NCBI GenBank assembly: GCA_965220775.1
Contig: OZ244845.1
Span: 62,001 to 126,000, forward strand
DNA length: 64,000 bases
Source of the DNA: G963664835 sp965220775
GTDB lineage: Bacteria; Chloroflexota; UBA6077; FW602-bin22; JBCLEL01
Direction: 5' to 3'
Shown one piece after another: positions 44,659 to 53,962 of the stretch (positions within the stretch are counted from its first letter, which is position 1; each line of letters begins with the position of its first letter). The notes below the pieces were generated by a model that saw only the letters and a program-made list of their open reading frames with translations, was not told where the DNA came from and did no database searches. Both the position numbers and the translations under genes were made by a program.

Positions 44659-45390
44659 CTAACGCAGGACGAACCCGATATCATCCAGCGAAGGGTTCAT
44701 AGCTACACTTTCAATGCCGTACCCGTTCAGGACGGTACCCTCGACTCTGGTATGGACGGGCGACAACACCGGCAGTGAGCCTACTACCTTGACCCTTCCC
44801 AGCTCCAACGTCACCGGAACGTACCTTTCGACGTCCTCCTGGTACCGATCGTAGGTGACGGAGACCGGCCGGCCATCGTCTGGATCGAACTCTACAGTGA
44901 CCAAATCTCCGTCCTCAGAAACGAGGACCGCCGAATGGTCGGTTTCATCCCTTACTTCGATCTTCAGCCCAACCAGCGGGAACAGCAGAGCAATCGACTC
45001 GGCCCAGAGCCGGCGACGCAAAGACTCGGTCATCCTCTCGTCGCTCAGTCGTTCGCGGGTGCCGACTTTCTGATAGCCGACCTCGCCGTCATATGCCTGG
45101 TGGATTGCTCCGACAAGCAAGCCAAGGAAGGTAACTGTCGAATCCCAGTGGGCCCGGTCCGCGAACTCACCCACTCGCCGGTCAGGGAAATCGTAGGTAA
45201 TTTCGGCACGCAAGCGGAGCCCAGTGGTTATGAATCCCAGTTTTACCCTGGTCCGGCCGGTGCCTTTGAGCTGAATACTCTCCGGCAACGGCACCTCGTC
45301 GCCGAAAACGGCTTCCAGCGCCCGGGCGATAACCGGTGGAGTCTCGGCCGGCAGGTCGGCCAAACGGCATGTAGGTATGCGATTGTTCAC
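44659..45390 (-). CDS. Hypothetical protein, about 243 aa
   Basis: GTG 45390 is chosen for the GAAGAG 9 nt upstream; TTG 45444 is a longer in-frame option (261 aa). Soluble, rich in beta strands (GTGRTRVKLGFITTGLRLRA, then TYDFPDRRVGEF). No recognised family, catalytic motif or signal peptide. It lies between the mutase gene and the end of the C-B-A array and shows no relation to either. Confidence 0.55.
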   Translation of the reverse strand: MNNRIPTCRLADLPAETPPVIARALEAVFGDEVPLPESIQLKGTGRTRVKLGFITTGLRLRAEITYDFPDRRVGEFADRAHWDSTVTFLGLLVGAIHQAYDGEVGYQKVGTRERLSDERMTESLRRRLWAESIALLFPLVGLKIEVRDETDHSAVLVSEDGDLVTVEFDPDDGRPVSVTYDRYQEDVERYVPVTLELGRVKVVGSLPVLSPVHTRVEGTVLNGYGIESVAMNPSLDDIGFVLR

Positions 45391-45579
45391 GATAGCGGTC
45401 TCTTCAATCTTGTAAGTAAGTGCTGGTCTGCTGATACGGGCCAATGATGATCGATTTCAAACCTTCCTGGCCACGTTCCGATCAGTGACTCGTCGAATGA
45501 TATCACTTTGACCGGCGGCAAGCGCCGGCTCTGCGCATCTCTCGCTCGGCTATCGGCTGTCGATGCCCCCACAAATGAA

Positions 45580-45613
45580 ACGAGGGCGGCCGGCCTGAAC
45601 CGATCGCCCTCGT
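45580..45613 (-). terminator. Hairpin terminator T1 after A1
   Basis: Arms ACGAGGGCG and CGCCCTCGT, followed on the minus strand by TTCATTTG. It lies 46 nt past the A1 stop and marks the left end of the array. Confidence 0.7.
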
Positions 45614-45658
45614 TGCGCACAAAGGAGTTGATGTTGTGCTACCTTGAGCTACCTCGCC

Positions 45659-46828
45659 TTATGGCAGGTCGATAAGGTCTATATGTTGGGGTATCAGTGC
45701 GGGTGGGTCCTGATTCTCCAGAGGTTCCTCTGAGAAAAACAAGTGGGTGCAACGACGCGACGTGTCGCTGTGGTCGCATGTCGCGTCTAACGCCCTTGCA
45801 ATGTCTCCCCCATTGGCAATAGTCACCTCGCCGGCCTTCGCCCAAGGCACGTCTTCCTTCCACTGCTGAAACACCGCCTTCTGCGTACGGATCACGAACA
45901 TGTTGCCGAAGTCCTCGACTCGTGAAGTAGGCAGTCCGAATCGCAGCAGTGGATCCCGCGCGGCGAAGTACCTGTCCTTGATTCCCTGGTTTGCATCCAG
46001 CAGCGCTAGCCGGCGTTGAACAAACTCATCCCAATCCCATCCCTGAACCGGATCGAACTCTAGGTGAAACGGGATAGCCCATTCCTTACGCAGCTCTGCA
46101 TCCTTGCCGGCCTCGTGTAGCTCGTCGAATATGTTGACAAAGACAACGCCTCTGCCCGGGCGCAACTGAACGATCGCCTTCTGGAACGCTTGGGTGACGA
46201 ATCCCCGCCACATGAAACGATGCGAGATGGGATAGCCAACGCTCTCCAAACCTAGGCGCTGCCAGGTGTCCCACAACGCAAAGCCGCCCGCATTTGTTAC
46301 GGCGAAGCCTGAATCGCAACCGCGATAGAGATCACCGGAAGTCTCTTTGAAGAAACGCCCGTTAGCTAATGGCCAATTCTTAGGAGGAGCGCTCGGGTCA
46401 GTAGAATGATGCAGCAAGCGAATCTCCAACGTCAGCTCGGTGCTCCCCGGCGGCACATAAAAGCATGCCTTTCCAAAGTGCGAGTACCCGTATGTCCCCG
46501 ACCTAAATAGATACACTGAATCCCCAGGTCTCGTGTGATAGTTCCACACAGCAAATCTCGCTCTAGGATAAGCCCAGGGGTAGCGGAAATTACCTTCATC
46601 GTCGAACCTGACTATACTGTTCGTCCCGCCATCAGCGATGGGCCTCCCATGAGCCCCATCGCCGCCGGAGGCCACCGGCTCGGAAGGTTGGCGGATCCCG
46701 TCTACATTCTCATCAATCCAGAAAGTTCCACTTACATTTATCCAATGGTCATCAGCATACGCCGGGGTTACAGCAAATAGAGCCAGTGCAAGCCCAACAA
46801 AAGTCAGCAGAACCCCTCGTCGCATCAC
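45659..46828 (-). CDS. Cassette protein A, unit 1 (secreted, SdrD-like B motif)
   Basis: 389 aa. Signal peptide with AYA-D cleavage near residue 25. Then SGTFWIDENVDGIRQPSEP, the calcium-binding-like opening of SdrD/Cna-type B domains. The C-terminal half has two related modules: GYPISHRFMWRGFVTQAFQK with VFVNIFDELHEAG, and GLPTSRVEDFGNMFVIRTQK with GEVTIANGGDIA. These resemble paired G(Y/L)P(I/T)S repeats seen in secreted Chloroflexi proteins. No catalytic motif or anchor. AGGAGG precedes GTG 46828/ATG 46825. Last gene of its unit, 30 nt after B1. Confidence 0.75.
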   Translation of the reverse strand: MMRRGVLLTFVGLALALFAVTPAYADDHWINVSGTFWIDENVDGIRQPSEPVASGGDGAHGRPIADGGTNSIVRFDDEGNFRYPWAYPRARFAVWNYHTRPGDSVYLFRSGTYGYSHFGKACFYVPPGSTELTLEIRLLHHSTDPSAPPKNWPLANGRFFKETSGDLYRGCDSGFAVTNAGGFALWDTWQRLGLESVGYPISHRFMWRGFVTQAFQKAIVQLRPGRGVVFVNIFDELHEAGKDAELRKEWAIPFHLEFDPVQGWDWDEFVQRRLALLDANQGIKDRYFAARDPLLRFGLPTSRVEDFGNMFVIRTQKAVFQQWKEDVPWAKAGEVTIANGGDIARALDATCDHSDTSRRCTHLFFSEEPLENQDPPALIPQHIDLIDLP

Positions 46829-46858
46829 ATGCCTCCTAGAACATCCACACCACTTAAA

Positions 46859-48279
46859 TCACGAAACGGTTCCGGACAGTACCCTAGTTCCGGCTATGGG
46901 CGCCCAAGGAGCTAGGTAAGATCCGGGATCGTTTGGGTCTTTGCCAGTCGATGTCGTACTGGCTATGAAGTCTGCCCGCGCCTGGCGCAGCTTTTCTGGT
47001 CCATTGTTTGAGAGAGCAAAGTTCATCCAATTTGAATCACGATCTGAATCAACGAACCAGCATAGACAAAGTATTGGCGGGCGACCAGTAGGATTCGAGC
47101 TCCTTTCGCGATTGTAGCTCCATATCTCCTGATAGGTTTTCTGAATCCATCCGGTAACGTAGGTTACTGATGGAGGCGCCTTCTTACTAGTGTCTTCTCT
47201 GTCTATGTTTTCGAATTCGGCTTTATAGCCCGAAGTGTTGGTCTCGGTTATATAGACCGGCTTGGTAATCGACTTACCGCGTAGTCTGTCGATGAGGTTT
47301 CTGTATCTGCGGAAGCCTGCATCTTCCGTGAGTTCCTGCTCGTTTTGTGTTCGTCCCTATCGATAGGGCAATTTACACTCGGTGTATCGCATCGTGCATT
47401 AGCATCGTCTGTTGCCCCTGCATAGTCGAGGTATGGCGCGCCATAAGTATGCAACGCCCATCCATCTAGATAGTTGATTTCTCTTGAAGCGTTCTCCAAC
47501 CAGTCGAGGTCTGACTCGCCAGTATTCTGGTCCCCAAGGACTTTGAATAAGGTCGGCCCAGCAGCCAGATATTTAGTGTCAGCCACTTTGCTTTGATAGA
47601 GTTCGCTAAAGGCTTCCGCATATTGGCTGCCACTTATTCCGCCTTCTTCATTCGGCTCATTGCCGACGATGAATAGCGTGGCCACTCCTTTCAATGTATT
47701 TACTGCGCTGGTGAAGCGTTCTGTCCAAGTGTCGTAACCTTCTTCGACCGTCGGAACCGCTTGGCCTTTCTTCCAGTCCAGACGTACGATGTTCACCAGG
47801 CCATGGTTACGCGCCGCTTCACAGTAGCCACGGATTTCGTTCACGTGATTCACATTGTAAGACGTGTTGTTGTTCGCGTCCGGTTCAGTCGTCAATGCGA
47901 TTACCGACTCTACGTTCCAGAATATGCCGGTAAAGGCGGGTGAACTATTAGGCTTCCACCAATGTACTCCGCGCAGGTTTCCCCAACTCTCATGGTGGTT
48001 GAACCACTTTCTCAGGTCGGTTATGTGGCTAGCCTGCGGAGTATTGGGGTCAGCCTGGCCGGCCCAGTTGGGAAGCAGGCCCAACCCCCTATCATTCCAG
48101 AGCCTCTGTATCCCATCGCGGATCTCCGTCGCATATACTGCCTTCAAAGTAGCACTTGCCGGCAACTGCGCTCCGTCCGTCCATTCGGGTGGGCTTCCGC
48201 CGGCTTCGTAGACCGCCGTTCGCAGCTCATTTATCGATGCCGCCGAAAGTACTGGGCTGCCTGTCCAAGTTGTAGTCAT
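46859..48279 (-). pseudogene. Cassette protein B, unit 1, frameshifted
   Basis: Starts at ATG 48279 with AGGAG and reads 310 residues in frame through RDEHK. The run of four A's read on the minus strand (47343-47346) is one short of what is needed to continue into NEQELTEDAGFRRYR, which the other copies match. With one base added the protein would be 473 aa, close to intact B2 (479). The barrel acid in GNEPN is before the shift, and the nucleophile in YITETNTSGY is after it. The homopolymer site suggests either a sequencing error or slippage. As read, the product is truncated after about 310 aa plus 35 foreign residues. Confidence 0.75.
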
Positions 48280-48525
48280 AGTAATTCTCCTAGCTATTTG
48301 TTCATTTTGATCGTATTTGCGGACTAGCCGCTTATTGAATTCGCTCGCAAGCGAGCCGGCCGTTTGCCAGATCCTGGGGGACAAAGTCCTTCAACCTTGT
48401 CCCCCAGCGCCGCTCATTTCTTATCGGCATACCTCCTTCCCTCTCGATGGCCGCGGTTGGAAGGCTCCTCGGCCCTCCAACCACGGCCAGACATATGTTC
48501 TACTGAGAGAACCTCGCATTGCCGG
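48280..48525 (-). repeat. C-B spacer, unit 1, three hairpins
   Basis: Non-coding 246 nt between C1 and B1. It holds GCTCGCAAGCGAGC (48343-48356), a hairpin at 48374-48407 with GGGGGACAA/TTGTCCCCC arms, and a 17-bp stem at 48449-48488. Mismatches within the stems are C opposite A on the plus strand, which are G-U pairs in RNA made from the minus strand. B1's ribosome binding site ends the spacer. Confidence 0.7.
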
Positions 48526-49203
48526 CTAGGCCCAGGCTATTACCCTGTACCGGCCACTCGTCAGCCAGCCGCTGTTGGCTTCGTTGAGCCCTATGTGGCT
48601 GCCGGCTCTCACCACCAGGCTGGTGGTCGTCACCTTAGCTACATAGGCGCCTCTATCTCCACTCGCGGCGGTGTTGACAACGAAGGGCCCGGCTATCGAG
48701 GGCGACGTCGGGTCGCCGCTTCCAGAGTTTGCGCACCAGACCGTGACGTGTTTCGGCCTCACTCCCAAGTTGTGATTCTTGGTGATTATGTTGAGGGCAG
48801 AGACATTGAACCAGCCGCTGTCATACTCTTTTACGCTGTTACTCGCCTCTACTCTCCCCTTCACTTCGAGGTCGCCGTTGGTGTCGAGCTTCATCAGTCG
48901 GGTGCCACCACCCTCCGAATCTCCACCTTGAACTCCCTTGAACCAATACACCGCGCCGTCGAAGTTGTTGATCATGTCGTTGAAGACGTTCGACGTAATA
49001 CCGACTTTGTCCCGGCCCCTGATCCTTGCCAGGGCTCCAGATAGGTAGAGTTCGCCGTCGTCGTTGAGCTTCATCGCCTCGTCGCCGGCAGACCCGTGCG
49101 AATCACCGCCCTGCGTTCCGCTGAACCAGTAGGCGGTCCCATCGAAGTTGTGGATCAGGTCGTCGATGCCGTTGGTTTTGCTTTTTCTGGTTCTGCCGTC
49201 CAT
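48526..49203 (-). CDS. Cassette protein C, unit 1 (tail-fibre-like)
   Basis: 225 aa from ATG 49203. Two tandem repeats, DLIHNFDGTAYWFSGTQGGD and DMINNFDGAVYWFKGVQGGD, each followed by a MKL-x4-GDL/GEL-x4-G strand set typical of phage tail-fibre shafts. A C-terminal domain follows (YDSGWFNVSAL, HNLGVRPKHVTVWC, RAGSHIGL). No signal peptide. No Shine-Dalgarno sequence precedes the ATG, and the terminator of the neighbouring unit ends 17 nt upstream. This is the only C copy with an ATG at the shared start position. Confidence 0.7.
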   Translation of the reverse strand: MDGRTRKSKTNGIDDLIHNFDGTAYWFSGTQGGDSHGSAGDEAMKLNDDGELYLSGALARIRGRDKVGITSNVFNDMINNFDGAVYWFKGVQGGDSEGGGTRLMKLDTNGDLEVKGRVEASNSVKEYDSGWFNVSALNIITKNHNLGVRPKHVTVWCANSGSGDPTSPSIAGPFVVNTAASGDRGAYVAKVTTTSLVVRAGSHIGLNEANSGWLTSGRYRVIAWA

Positions 49204-49220
49204 GTGTGTACAAATAAAGT

Positions 49221-49250
49221 GAGGGCGGCCCGCCAAGGCGGGTCACCCTC
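49221..49250 (-). terminator. Hairpin terminator T2 after A2
   Basis: Minus-strand arms GAGGGTGACCCGCC and GGCGGGCCGCCCTC (one mismatch, one G-U), then ACTTTATTTG. Confidence 0.7.
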
Positions 49251-49296
49251 GTTGCACACCAGGGGGTTTGACACCGTTGTGCTGAGCTACTTTGTC

Positions 49297-50421
49297 CTAG
49301 GGCAGGCCGATGACAGACTCCGGCGACCGGGGTTCCAGCACTTCCCATGGGAAAAAGTCGTAGCGCCGGGCAGCGTATCCTCCGTTCACTATCGTCACCT
49401 CGCCGGCCTTCGCGAAAGGTACATCTTCGTTCCAGTGTTGGAACACCACCTTTTGCGTCCGGAGCAACGATACATTGGGGTACTCCACTACTCTTGAGGT
49501 TGGCAATCCGTACAGTCGTAATGGCTCCGGCGCAGCATAGTATCTCTCTTTTATCGCTGAATTCGCATTGAGCAGGGCAAGTCGATCCCTCTGTATCTCC
49601 TCCCGGCTCTTGCCGGCGTCGAACGATGTGTCTAGCCGCTTGGGTATGCCAAAGTAATTCAACTGGTCGTCGTCCGCGCCAGCATGGTGCAGTTCGTCGA
49701 ATGTGTTGACGAAGGAGACTCTTTTCCCCGGCTGTCCTTGGAATATCGCCTTCTGGAACACCTGGGTGATGAGTCCCCGCCACATGAACCGATCAGAGAG
49801 CGGATAGCCCACGTTCTCCAAACCCATCCTCTGCCAAGTGTCCCAGAACGGAATCCCATCGGCGTTGGTTACGGAATATCCAATGTCGCAACTGCGATCA
49901 CCAGACGCCTCTGTAAAGAAATGACCATCGGCTAACGGCCAATTAAAGGGAGTGCTAAGGCCTCGGTTACTAAAATGCAGCACCCGAATATTCAGAGTTA
50001 GTTCGGCGCCCTCATCTTCAGGTAGAACATAAAGGGCTGCGCAGCCATCGTGTGAGAAGTATCTCCCCCCGTAGAACGTTTCCTCAGCCCCAGGTTTCGT
50101 GTAATGGTCAACCACAATAAACTCTCCCTTCAGCTTCCAATCATAATCAAGAGGCCGGCCAGGATCGTAGGTGTAATGACCCTGCTCGTCGGTTGTCGTT
50201 GAATCGCCGGGAGTACCCAGTCCAAACACCTCGACGATGACGCCCGATAGGAGAGGCTCGGACGGCTGGCGTATCCCGTCCACATTCTCATCCAGCCAGA
50301 CGGCGCCGCTGAGTGCAACCCAATCCTCATGGGCAGCATGTGCCGGCGATGGCGTTGGCACACTGGCGAGAAGAACGCCAGATACGATTAGAACGCATCG
50401 GAATAATCGCCAGTGTGCCAT
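49297..50421 (-). CDS. Cassette protein A, unit 2
   Basis: 374 aa. Signal peptide with a PAHA cleavage region, then SGAVWLDENVDGIRQPSEP. The central region (SGVIVEVFGLGTPGDSTTTD) differs strongly from A1, while the C-terminal modules are kept (GYPLSDRFMWRGLITQVFQK, GLPTSRVVEYPN). ATG with AGGAGAG upstream. It ends with a distinct short tail (YDFFPWEVLEPRSPESVIGLP region) unlike the other copies. Confidence 0.75.
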   Translation of the reverse strand: MAHWRLFRCVLIVSGVLLASVPTPSPAHAAHEDWVALSGAVWLDENVDGIRQPSEPLLSGVIVEVFGLGTPGDSTTTDEQGHYTYDPGRPLDYDWKLKGEFIVVDHYTKPGAEETFYGGRYFSHDGCAALYVLPEDEGAELTLNIRVLHFSNRGLSTPFNWPLADGHFFTEASGDRSCDIGYSVTNADGIPFWDTWQRMGLENVGYPLSDRFMWRGLITQVFQKAIFQGQPGKRVSFVNTFDELHHAGADDDQLNYFGIPKRLDTSFDAGKSREEIQRDRLALLNANSAIKERYYAAPEPLRLYGLPTSRVVEYPNVSLLRTQKVVFQHWNEDVPFAKAGEVTIVNGGYAARRYDFFPWEVLEPRSPESVIGLP

Positions 50422-50448
50422 TCTGCCTCTCCTGGAATGTCGGCGCCC

Positions 50449-51888
50449 CTAGCCAATTAACGGGGCGAGTCTGGTGACGCCGGCAGGGAGTTCGGCTGTA
50501 GCTGGGCCAAGCGCAGACTCGACTTTGACTATGCCGGTAGAGGTATCACTAGCCTTGAAATCGGCCCGAGCCTGACGGAGATTCGAGTGGGCATTATTGG
50601 AGAGGGCAAACTTGCCCCAGTTCCCGTCTTGATTGTCATCGACGAACCAACACAAGCAGAGCACCGGTGGCCATTCGTTCCGGTCCGAGTTGTGCTCGCT
50701 GTTGTAGTTTCGTATCTCCTGATAGCTTGTCTGGATCCTCCCGGTAACGTAGTTTTCCACCGGCGTGGGCTTATTGAACCCACCCGGATCAGATTTGTAG
50801 CCTGAAGTGTTGGTCTCGGTTATGTAGACTGGCTTGGCTGCCCATTTCCCTTTGATTTTCTTGATTAAGTCCCTGTATCTGCGGAAGCCTGCGTCGTCGG
50901 TGAGACCAGAGTCCCTATCTAGGTGCTTGTCACGGTTGATCGGACATTCTACAGTCGCGGTGTTACACAACGCCCCAGCGTCGCTAGCGTAGGGTAGGTA
51001 TGGGCCACCATAGGTGTGCAGCGCCCAACCATCCAAGCGGGCAATCTGGTTCGAAGCGTTCTCTAGCCAGACCGTGTCTGCCTCGCGGTCATTCCCACTG
51101 CCAATGACACGGAATAGGGCCGGCCCGGCCGCTAAGTACATCGTATCAATCACTCTATATGCCCCATACAGGAAATTGAACGCGTCACCGTACTGGCTTC
51201 CAGTTGTGTGGGGCGCAACATCAGGCTCAATATTCGGCTCGTTGCCTACTATGAATATAGTGGCCACGTCCTTCAATGCGTTCACCGCCTGCTTGAAGTG
51301 GCTCGCCCAGCTGGGGCGTTCTCTGGGGTTCGTCGGAACTGCATGGCCTCCCTTCCAGTCGATCCGCACGATGTTCACCAGCCCATAGTTGCGCGCCTTG
51401 ACGCAGTGACGACGGACTCTGGCTACTTCACCGCTATTGTACGTCCTATCCGAGTTTGACACTCCGTAGACCAACTCGACGTTCCATCCAACTTTAGGCA
51501 GGGCGGAAACGCTGATGTCGGCAGGCGTGGTGTCTTTCCACCAATGCACTCCGCGCAGGTCTCCCCAGCTCTCAAAGTGGTTGAACCACTTTCTCAAGTC
51601 GGTTATGTCTCCGGCCTGTAGGGGGAGCGGCGTACCCGGGGTGGGCTCTGCCGGCTCCACCCCACTAGTCCAGTTCGGGATCAGGCCCAAGAATCGCTTG
51701 TTCCATAGCCGCTGGATTGCATCTCGAAGTTCCGTCGCGTGCTTCGCTTTTAGGCTAGTAGTGGACGATAAGGCTTCACCGTCTGTCCATCCAGCGACGG
51801 GTCTGGATCCGGCGGCACCCACCGCACCCCTTAGCTCATTTATCGACGCAGTTGACAGAACTGGAAAGCCTGTCCAAGTTGTAGTCAT
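50449..51888 (-). CDS. Cassette protein B, unit 2 (TIM-barrel glycosidase-like), intact
   Basis: 479 aa, ATG with AAGGAG. The first 110 residues contain three helical x-E/D-LR elements (INELRGAV, HATELRDAIQRLW, DITDLRKWFNH). The barrel follows: GVHWW, IVRIDWKGG, then FIVGNEPNIEP on the predicted fourth strand and VYITETNTSGY on the seventh. The Glu in NEP and the Glu in ITE sit where clan GH-A glycosidases place acid/base and nucleophile. C-terminal end: LCLCWFVDDNQDGNWGKFAL and ASDTSTGI. No signal peptide is present, which is odd for a glycosidase. The catalytic assignment is inference. Confidence 0.75.
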   Translation of the reverse strand: MTTTWTGFPVLSTASINELRGAVGAAGSRPVAGWTDGEALSSTTSLKAKHATELRDAIQRLWNKRFLGLIPNWTSGVEPAEPTPGTPLPLQAGDITDLRKWFNHFESWGDLRGVHWWKDTTPADISVSALPKVGWNVELVYGVSNSDRTYNSGEVARVRRHCVKARNYGLVNIVRIDWKGGHAVPTNPRERPSWASHFKQAVNALKDVATIFIVGNEPNIEPDVAPHTTGSQYGDAFNFLYGAYRVIDTMYLAAGPALFRVIGSGNDREADTVWLENASNQIARLDGWALHTYGGPYLPYASDAGALCNTATVECPINRDKHLDRDSGLTDDAGFRRYRDLIKKIKGKWAAKPVYITETNTSGYKSDPGGFNKPTPVENYVTGRIQTSYQEIRNYNSEHNSDRNEWPPVLCLCWFVDDNQDGNWGKFALSNNAHSNLRQARADFKASDTSTGIVKVESALGPATAELPAGVTRLAPLIG

Positions 51889-52129
51889 TGTAATTCTCCT
51901 TAATCTTTGTTCATTTATTTTGCGTTTGCGGACTAGCCGCTAATTGAATTGGCTTGCTAGTGAGCCGGCCGTTTGCTAGATCTGGGGGACAAGGTCCTTC
52001 GACCTTGTCCCCGCCACTTCCATTTTTTTGTCGGCATACCTCCCTTTCGATGGCCGCGGTTGGATGGGCCCTCGGCCCTCCAACGCATAACCAGACATAT
52101 GTTCTACTGAGAGAACCTCGCACCGCCGG
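51889..52129 (-). repeat. C-B spacer, unit 2
   Basis: 241 nt. The central hairpin at 51985-52012 is perfect here (GGGGACAAGGTC and GACCTTGTCCCC around CTTC). The AAGCGAGC palindrome is degraded. The right-hand part from 52070 belongs to the 520-bp block shared with unit 5. Confidence 0.65.
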
Positions 52130-52589
52130 CTATGCCCAGGCTATGATCCTGTACCGGCCGCTGGTCAACCAGCCGTTGTGCGCCTCGTTGATCCCTATGT
52201 GGCTGCCGGCCCTCACCACCAGGCTGGTGGTCGTCACTTTGGCCACGTAGGCGCCTCTATCTCCACTCGCGGCCGTATTGACGACGAAGGGGCCGGCTAT
52301 CGACGGCGACGTCGGGTCGCCGCTTCCGCCGTTCGCGCACCAGACCGTGACGTGCTTCGGCATCACTCCCAAGTTGTGGTCCTTGGTCACGATGTCGAGG
52401 GCGGAAACGTCGAACCACCCGCTGTCGTACTCCTTTACGCTGTTACTCGCCTCCACCCTTCCGGCTACTTCGAGGTCGCCGTTGGTGTCGAGCTTCATCA
52501 GCCGGGTGCCGCCCCCTTCCGAGTCGCCACCCTGAATCCCCTTGAACCAGTACACCGCGCCGTCGAAGTTGTTGATCATGTCGTCGAAG
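52070..52589. repeat. 520-bp block identical to 62477-62996
   Basis: Line-by-line comparison shows no difference over 520 bp, covering the end of the spacer and most of C2. Identity ends abruptly at both sides, while the flanks match other units better. Confidence 0.8.
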
Positions 52590-52624
52590 CTGTTTGTTTT
52601 GCATTTTCTGGTTTGGCGGTCGAT
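52130..52624 (-). CDS. Cassette protein C, unit 2, short form, ATC start
   Basis: 164 aa from ATC 52624, aligned to the ATG of C1: DRQTRKCKTN here and DGRTRKSKTN in C1. It is 183 nt shorter than C1 and C5, having one NFDG repeat instead of two. The deletion fuses the leader directly to SFDDMINNFDG, consistent with recombination between the two repeats. The C-terminal domain is identical to C5. No ATG, GTG or TTG lies at the expected start. ATG 52579 would remove the leader. Confidence 0.65.
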   Translation of the reverse strand: MDRQTRKCKTNSFDDMINNFDGAVYWFKGIQGGDSEGGGTRLMKLDTNGDLEVAGRVEASNSVKEYDSGWFDVSALDIVTKDHNLGVMPKHVTVWCANGGSGDPTSPSIAGPFVVNTAASGDRGAYVAKVTTTSLVVRAGSHIGINEAHNGWLTSGRYRIIAWA

Positions 52625-52640
52625 ACGCGTGCAAATAAAA

Positions 52641-52672
52641 CGAGGGCGGCCGGCCTGAACCGGTCACCCTCG
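52641..52672 (-). terminator. Hairpin terminator T3 after A3
   Basis: Arms CGAGGGTGACCGG and CCGGCCGCCCTCG on the minus strand, loop TTCAGG, then TTTTATTTG. Confidence 0.75.
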
Positions 52673-52719
52673 TTTGCATACCCAGGAGTTGGTGCGCTGC
52701 TATCCCGAGCTACTTCGGC

Positions 52720-53922
52720 TTAGGGCGGGTCGGACAGCGACCTTTCGTAGCGTCCCAACGCCCCATCCGGGGAAAAGATGTGGAAGGTGTGGACATAACC
52801 ATGAACCTTGTCGAAGGGACGCCATTGGCTTACCGCCTCGGCTATGTCAACTCCGTTCGCAATCGTCACCTCGCCGGCCTTTGCCCACGGCACATCTTCC
52901 TTCCACTGCTGAAACACCACCTTCTGTGTGCGGACCACGAACATGTTGCCGTAGTCCTCGACTCTCGAAGTGGGTAGTCCGTATTGCCACAGCGGATCCG
53001 GCGCGCTGAAGTACCGCTCCTTGATCGCTGGGTTTGCATCCAGCAATGCTAGTCGATGCGTCAGTATCTGTTCCCGAATTTGCTCGCGAAGCTCTTTATC
53101 AAGCTCCTCCCATTTACCGACCGGAAGGTAAGAGTTGAACGGAGGAGATATCTTTGGGGTAGCCCAGCGCTCCCGCAACTCTTCGTCGTAGCCGGCATCG
53201 TGCAACTCGTCAAAGACATTTGCGAGGAAGACACCCTTCCCCGGCCGCCATTGGAAGACCACCTTCTGGAACGTCTGGGTGACGAGACCTCTCCATAGAT
53301 ACCGATCAGAGGTAGGATATCCCACGTTCTCAAGCCCAAGCTCCCGCCAGGTATCCCAGAACGGGACGCCATCGGCATTGGTTACTGAATATCCATAATC
53401 GCAACGGTAGCGGCCCTCGGTCTGTTTGAAGAAGTGCCCGTCAGCTAATGGCCAATCCAGGGGAGGAGCAGAAGCTTTGCCATCATAGAGGTAACCTACT
53501 AACCTGATATCCAGAGTTAGCTCGGAATCGTCAGGTCGAACCCAAGCAAAGTGGCAGCCAAAGTGCGTAAACTTCTTCCCCCCCTCGGTCACCGTCCACA
53601 CGGGCTCGGCTCCAGGCTTGAAGTAATAGACATTCGCCCGAAGGGATCCTGTCCCTATAACCAAGGTGTATCGCCCCCCCTCGCCGGTCGGCACGCCTCT
53701 ACAAAGATACCCACCGCACATCATTGACACCGAGACACCAGGCGGGACCCCCGGCTCGGACGGCTGACGGATGCCGTCCACGTTCTCATCCACCCAGACG
53801 GTGCCGCTCACTTTGATCCCATGGGACCGGTCAGGATCGTCATGTCGAGCATGCGCCGGCGGTGACACTAACACGAGTGAAAGCACTACCCCGGCAGTCA
53901 CTAGTACGCTTCGAAGTACCAT
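52720..53922 (-). CDS. Cassette protein A, unit 3
   Basis: 400 aa, ATG with GGAGAGGA upstream. Signal peptide (VLVTAGVVLSLVLVSPPAHA), then SGTVWVDENVDGIRQPSEPG. The B-like domain carries cysteines (MMCGGYLCRG) not seen in A1 or A2. C-terminal modules GYPTSDRYLWRGLVTQTFQK and GLPTSRVEDYGN are intact. Although its own C and B partners are lost, this gene has kept an open frame and its ribosome binding site. Confidence 0.75.
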   Translation of the reverse strand: MVLRSVLVTAGVVLSLVLVSPPAHARHDDPDRSHGIKVSGTVWVDENVDGIRQPSEPGVPPGVSVSMMCGGYLCRGVPTGEGGRYTLVIGTGSLRANVYYFKPGAEPVWTVTEGGKKFTHFGCHFAWVRPDDSELTLDIRLVGYLYDGKASAPPLDWPLADGHFFKQTEGRYRCDYGYSVTNADGVPFWDTWRELGLENVGYPTSDRYLWRGLVTQTFQKVVFQWRPGKGVFLANVFDELHDAGYDEELRERWATPKISPPFNSYLPVGKWEELDKELREQIREQILTHRLALLDANPAIKERYFSAPDPLWQYGLPTSRVEDYGNMFVVRTQKVVFQQWKEDVPWAKAGEVTIANGVDIAEAVSQWRPFDKVHGYVHTFHIFSPDGALGRYERSLSDPP

Positions 53923-53962
53923 ACTCCGTCCTCTCCAGCAACTCTAGGCAACTCGAATATCT

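Noticed and set aside
52443..52679. Plus-one frame ATGCAAAACAAA inside C leaders as the true C start
   Set aside because: It leads into a different frame from the conserved C protein, is GTG in C5 and absent in C1.
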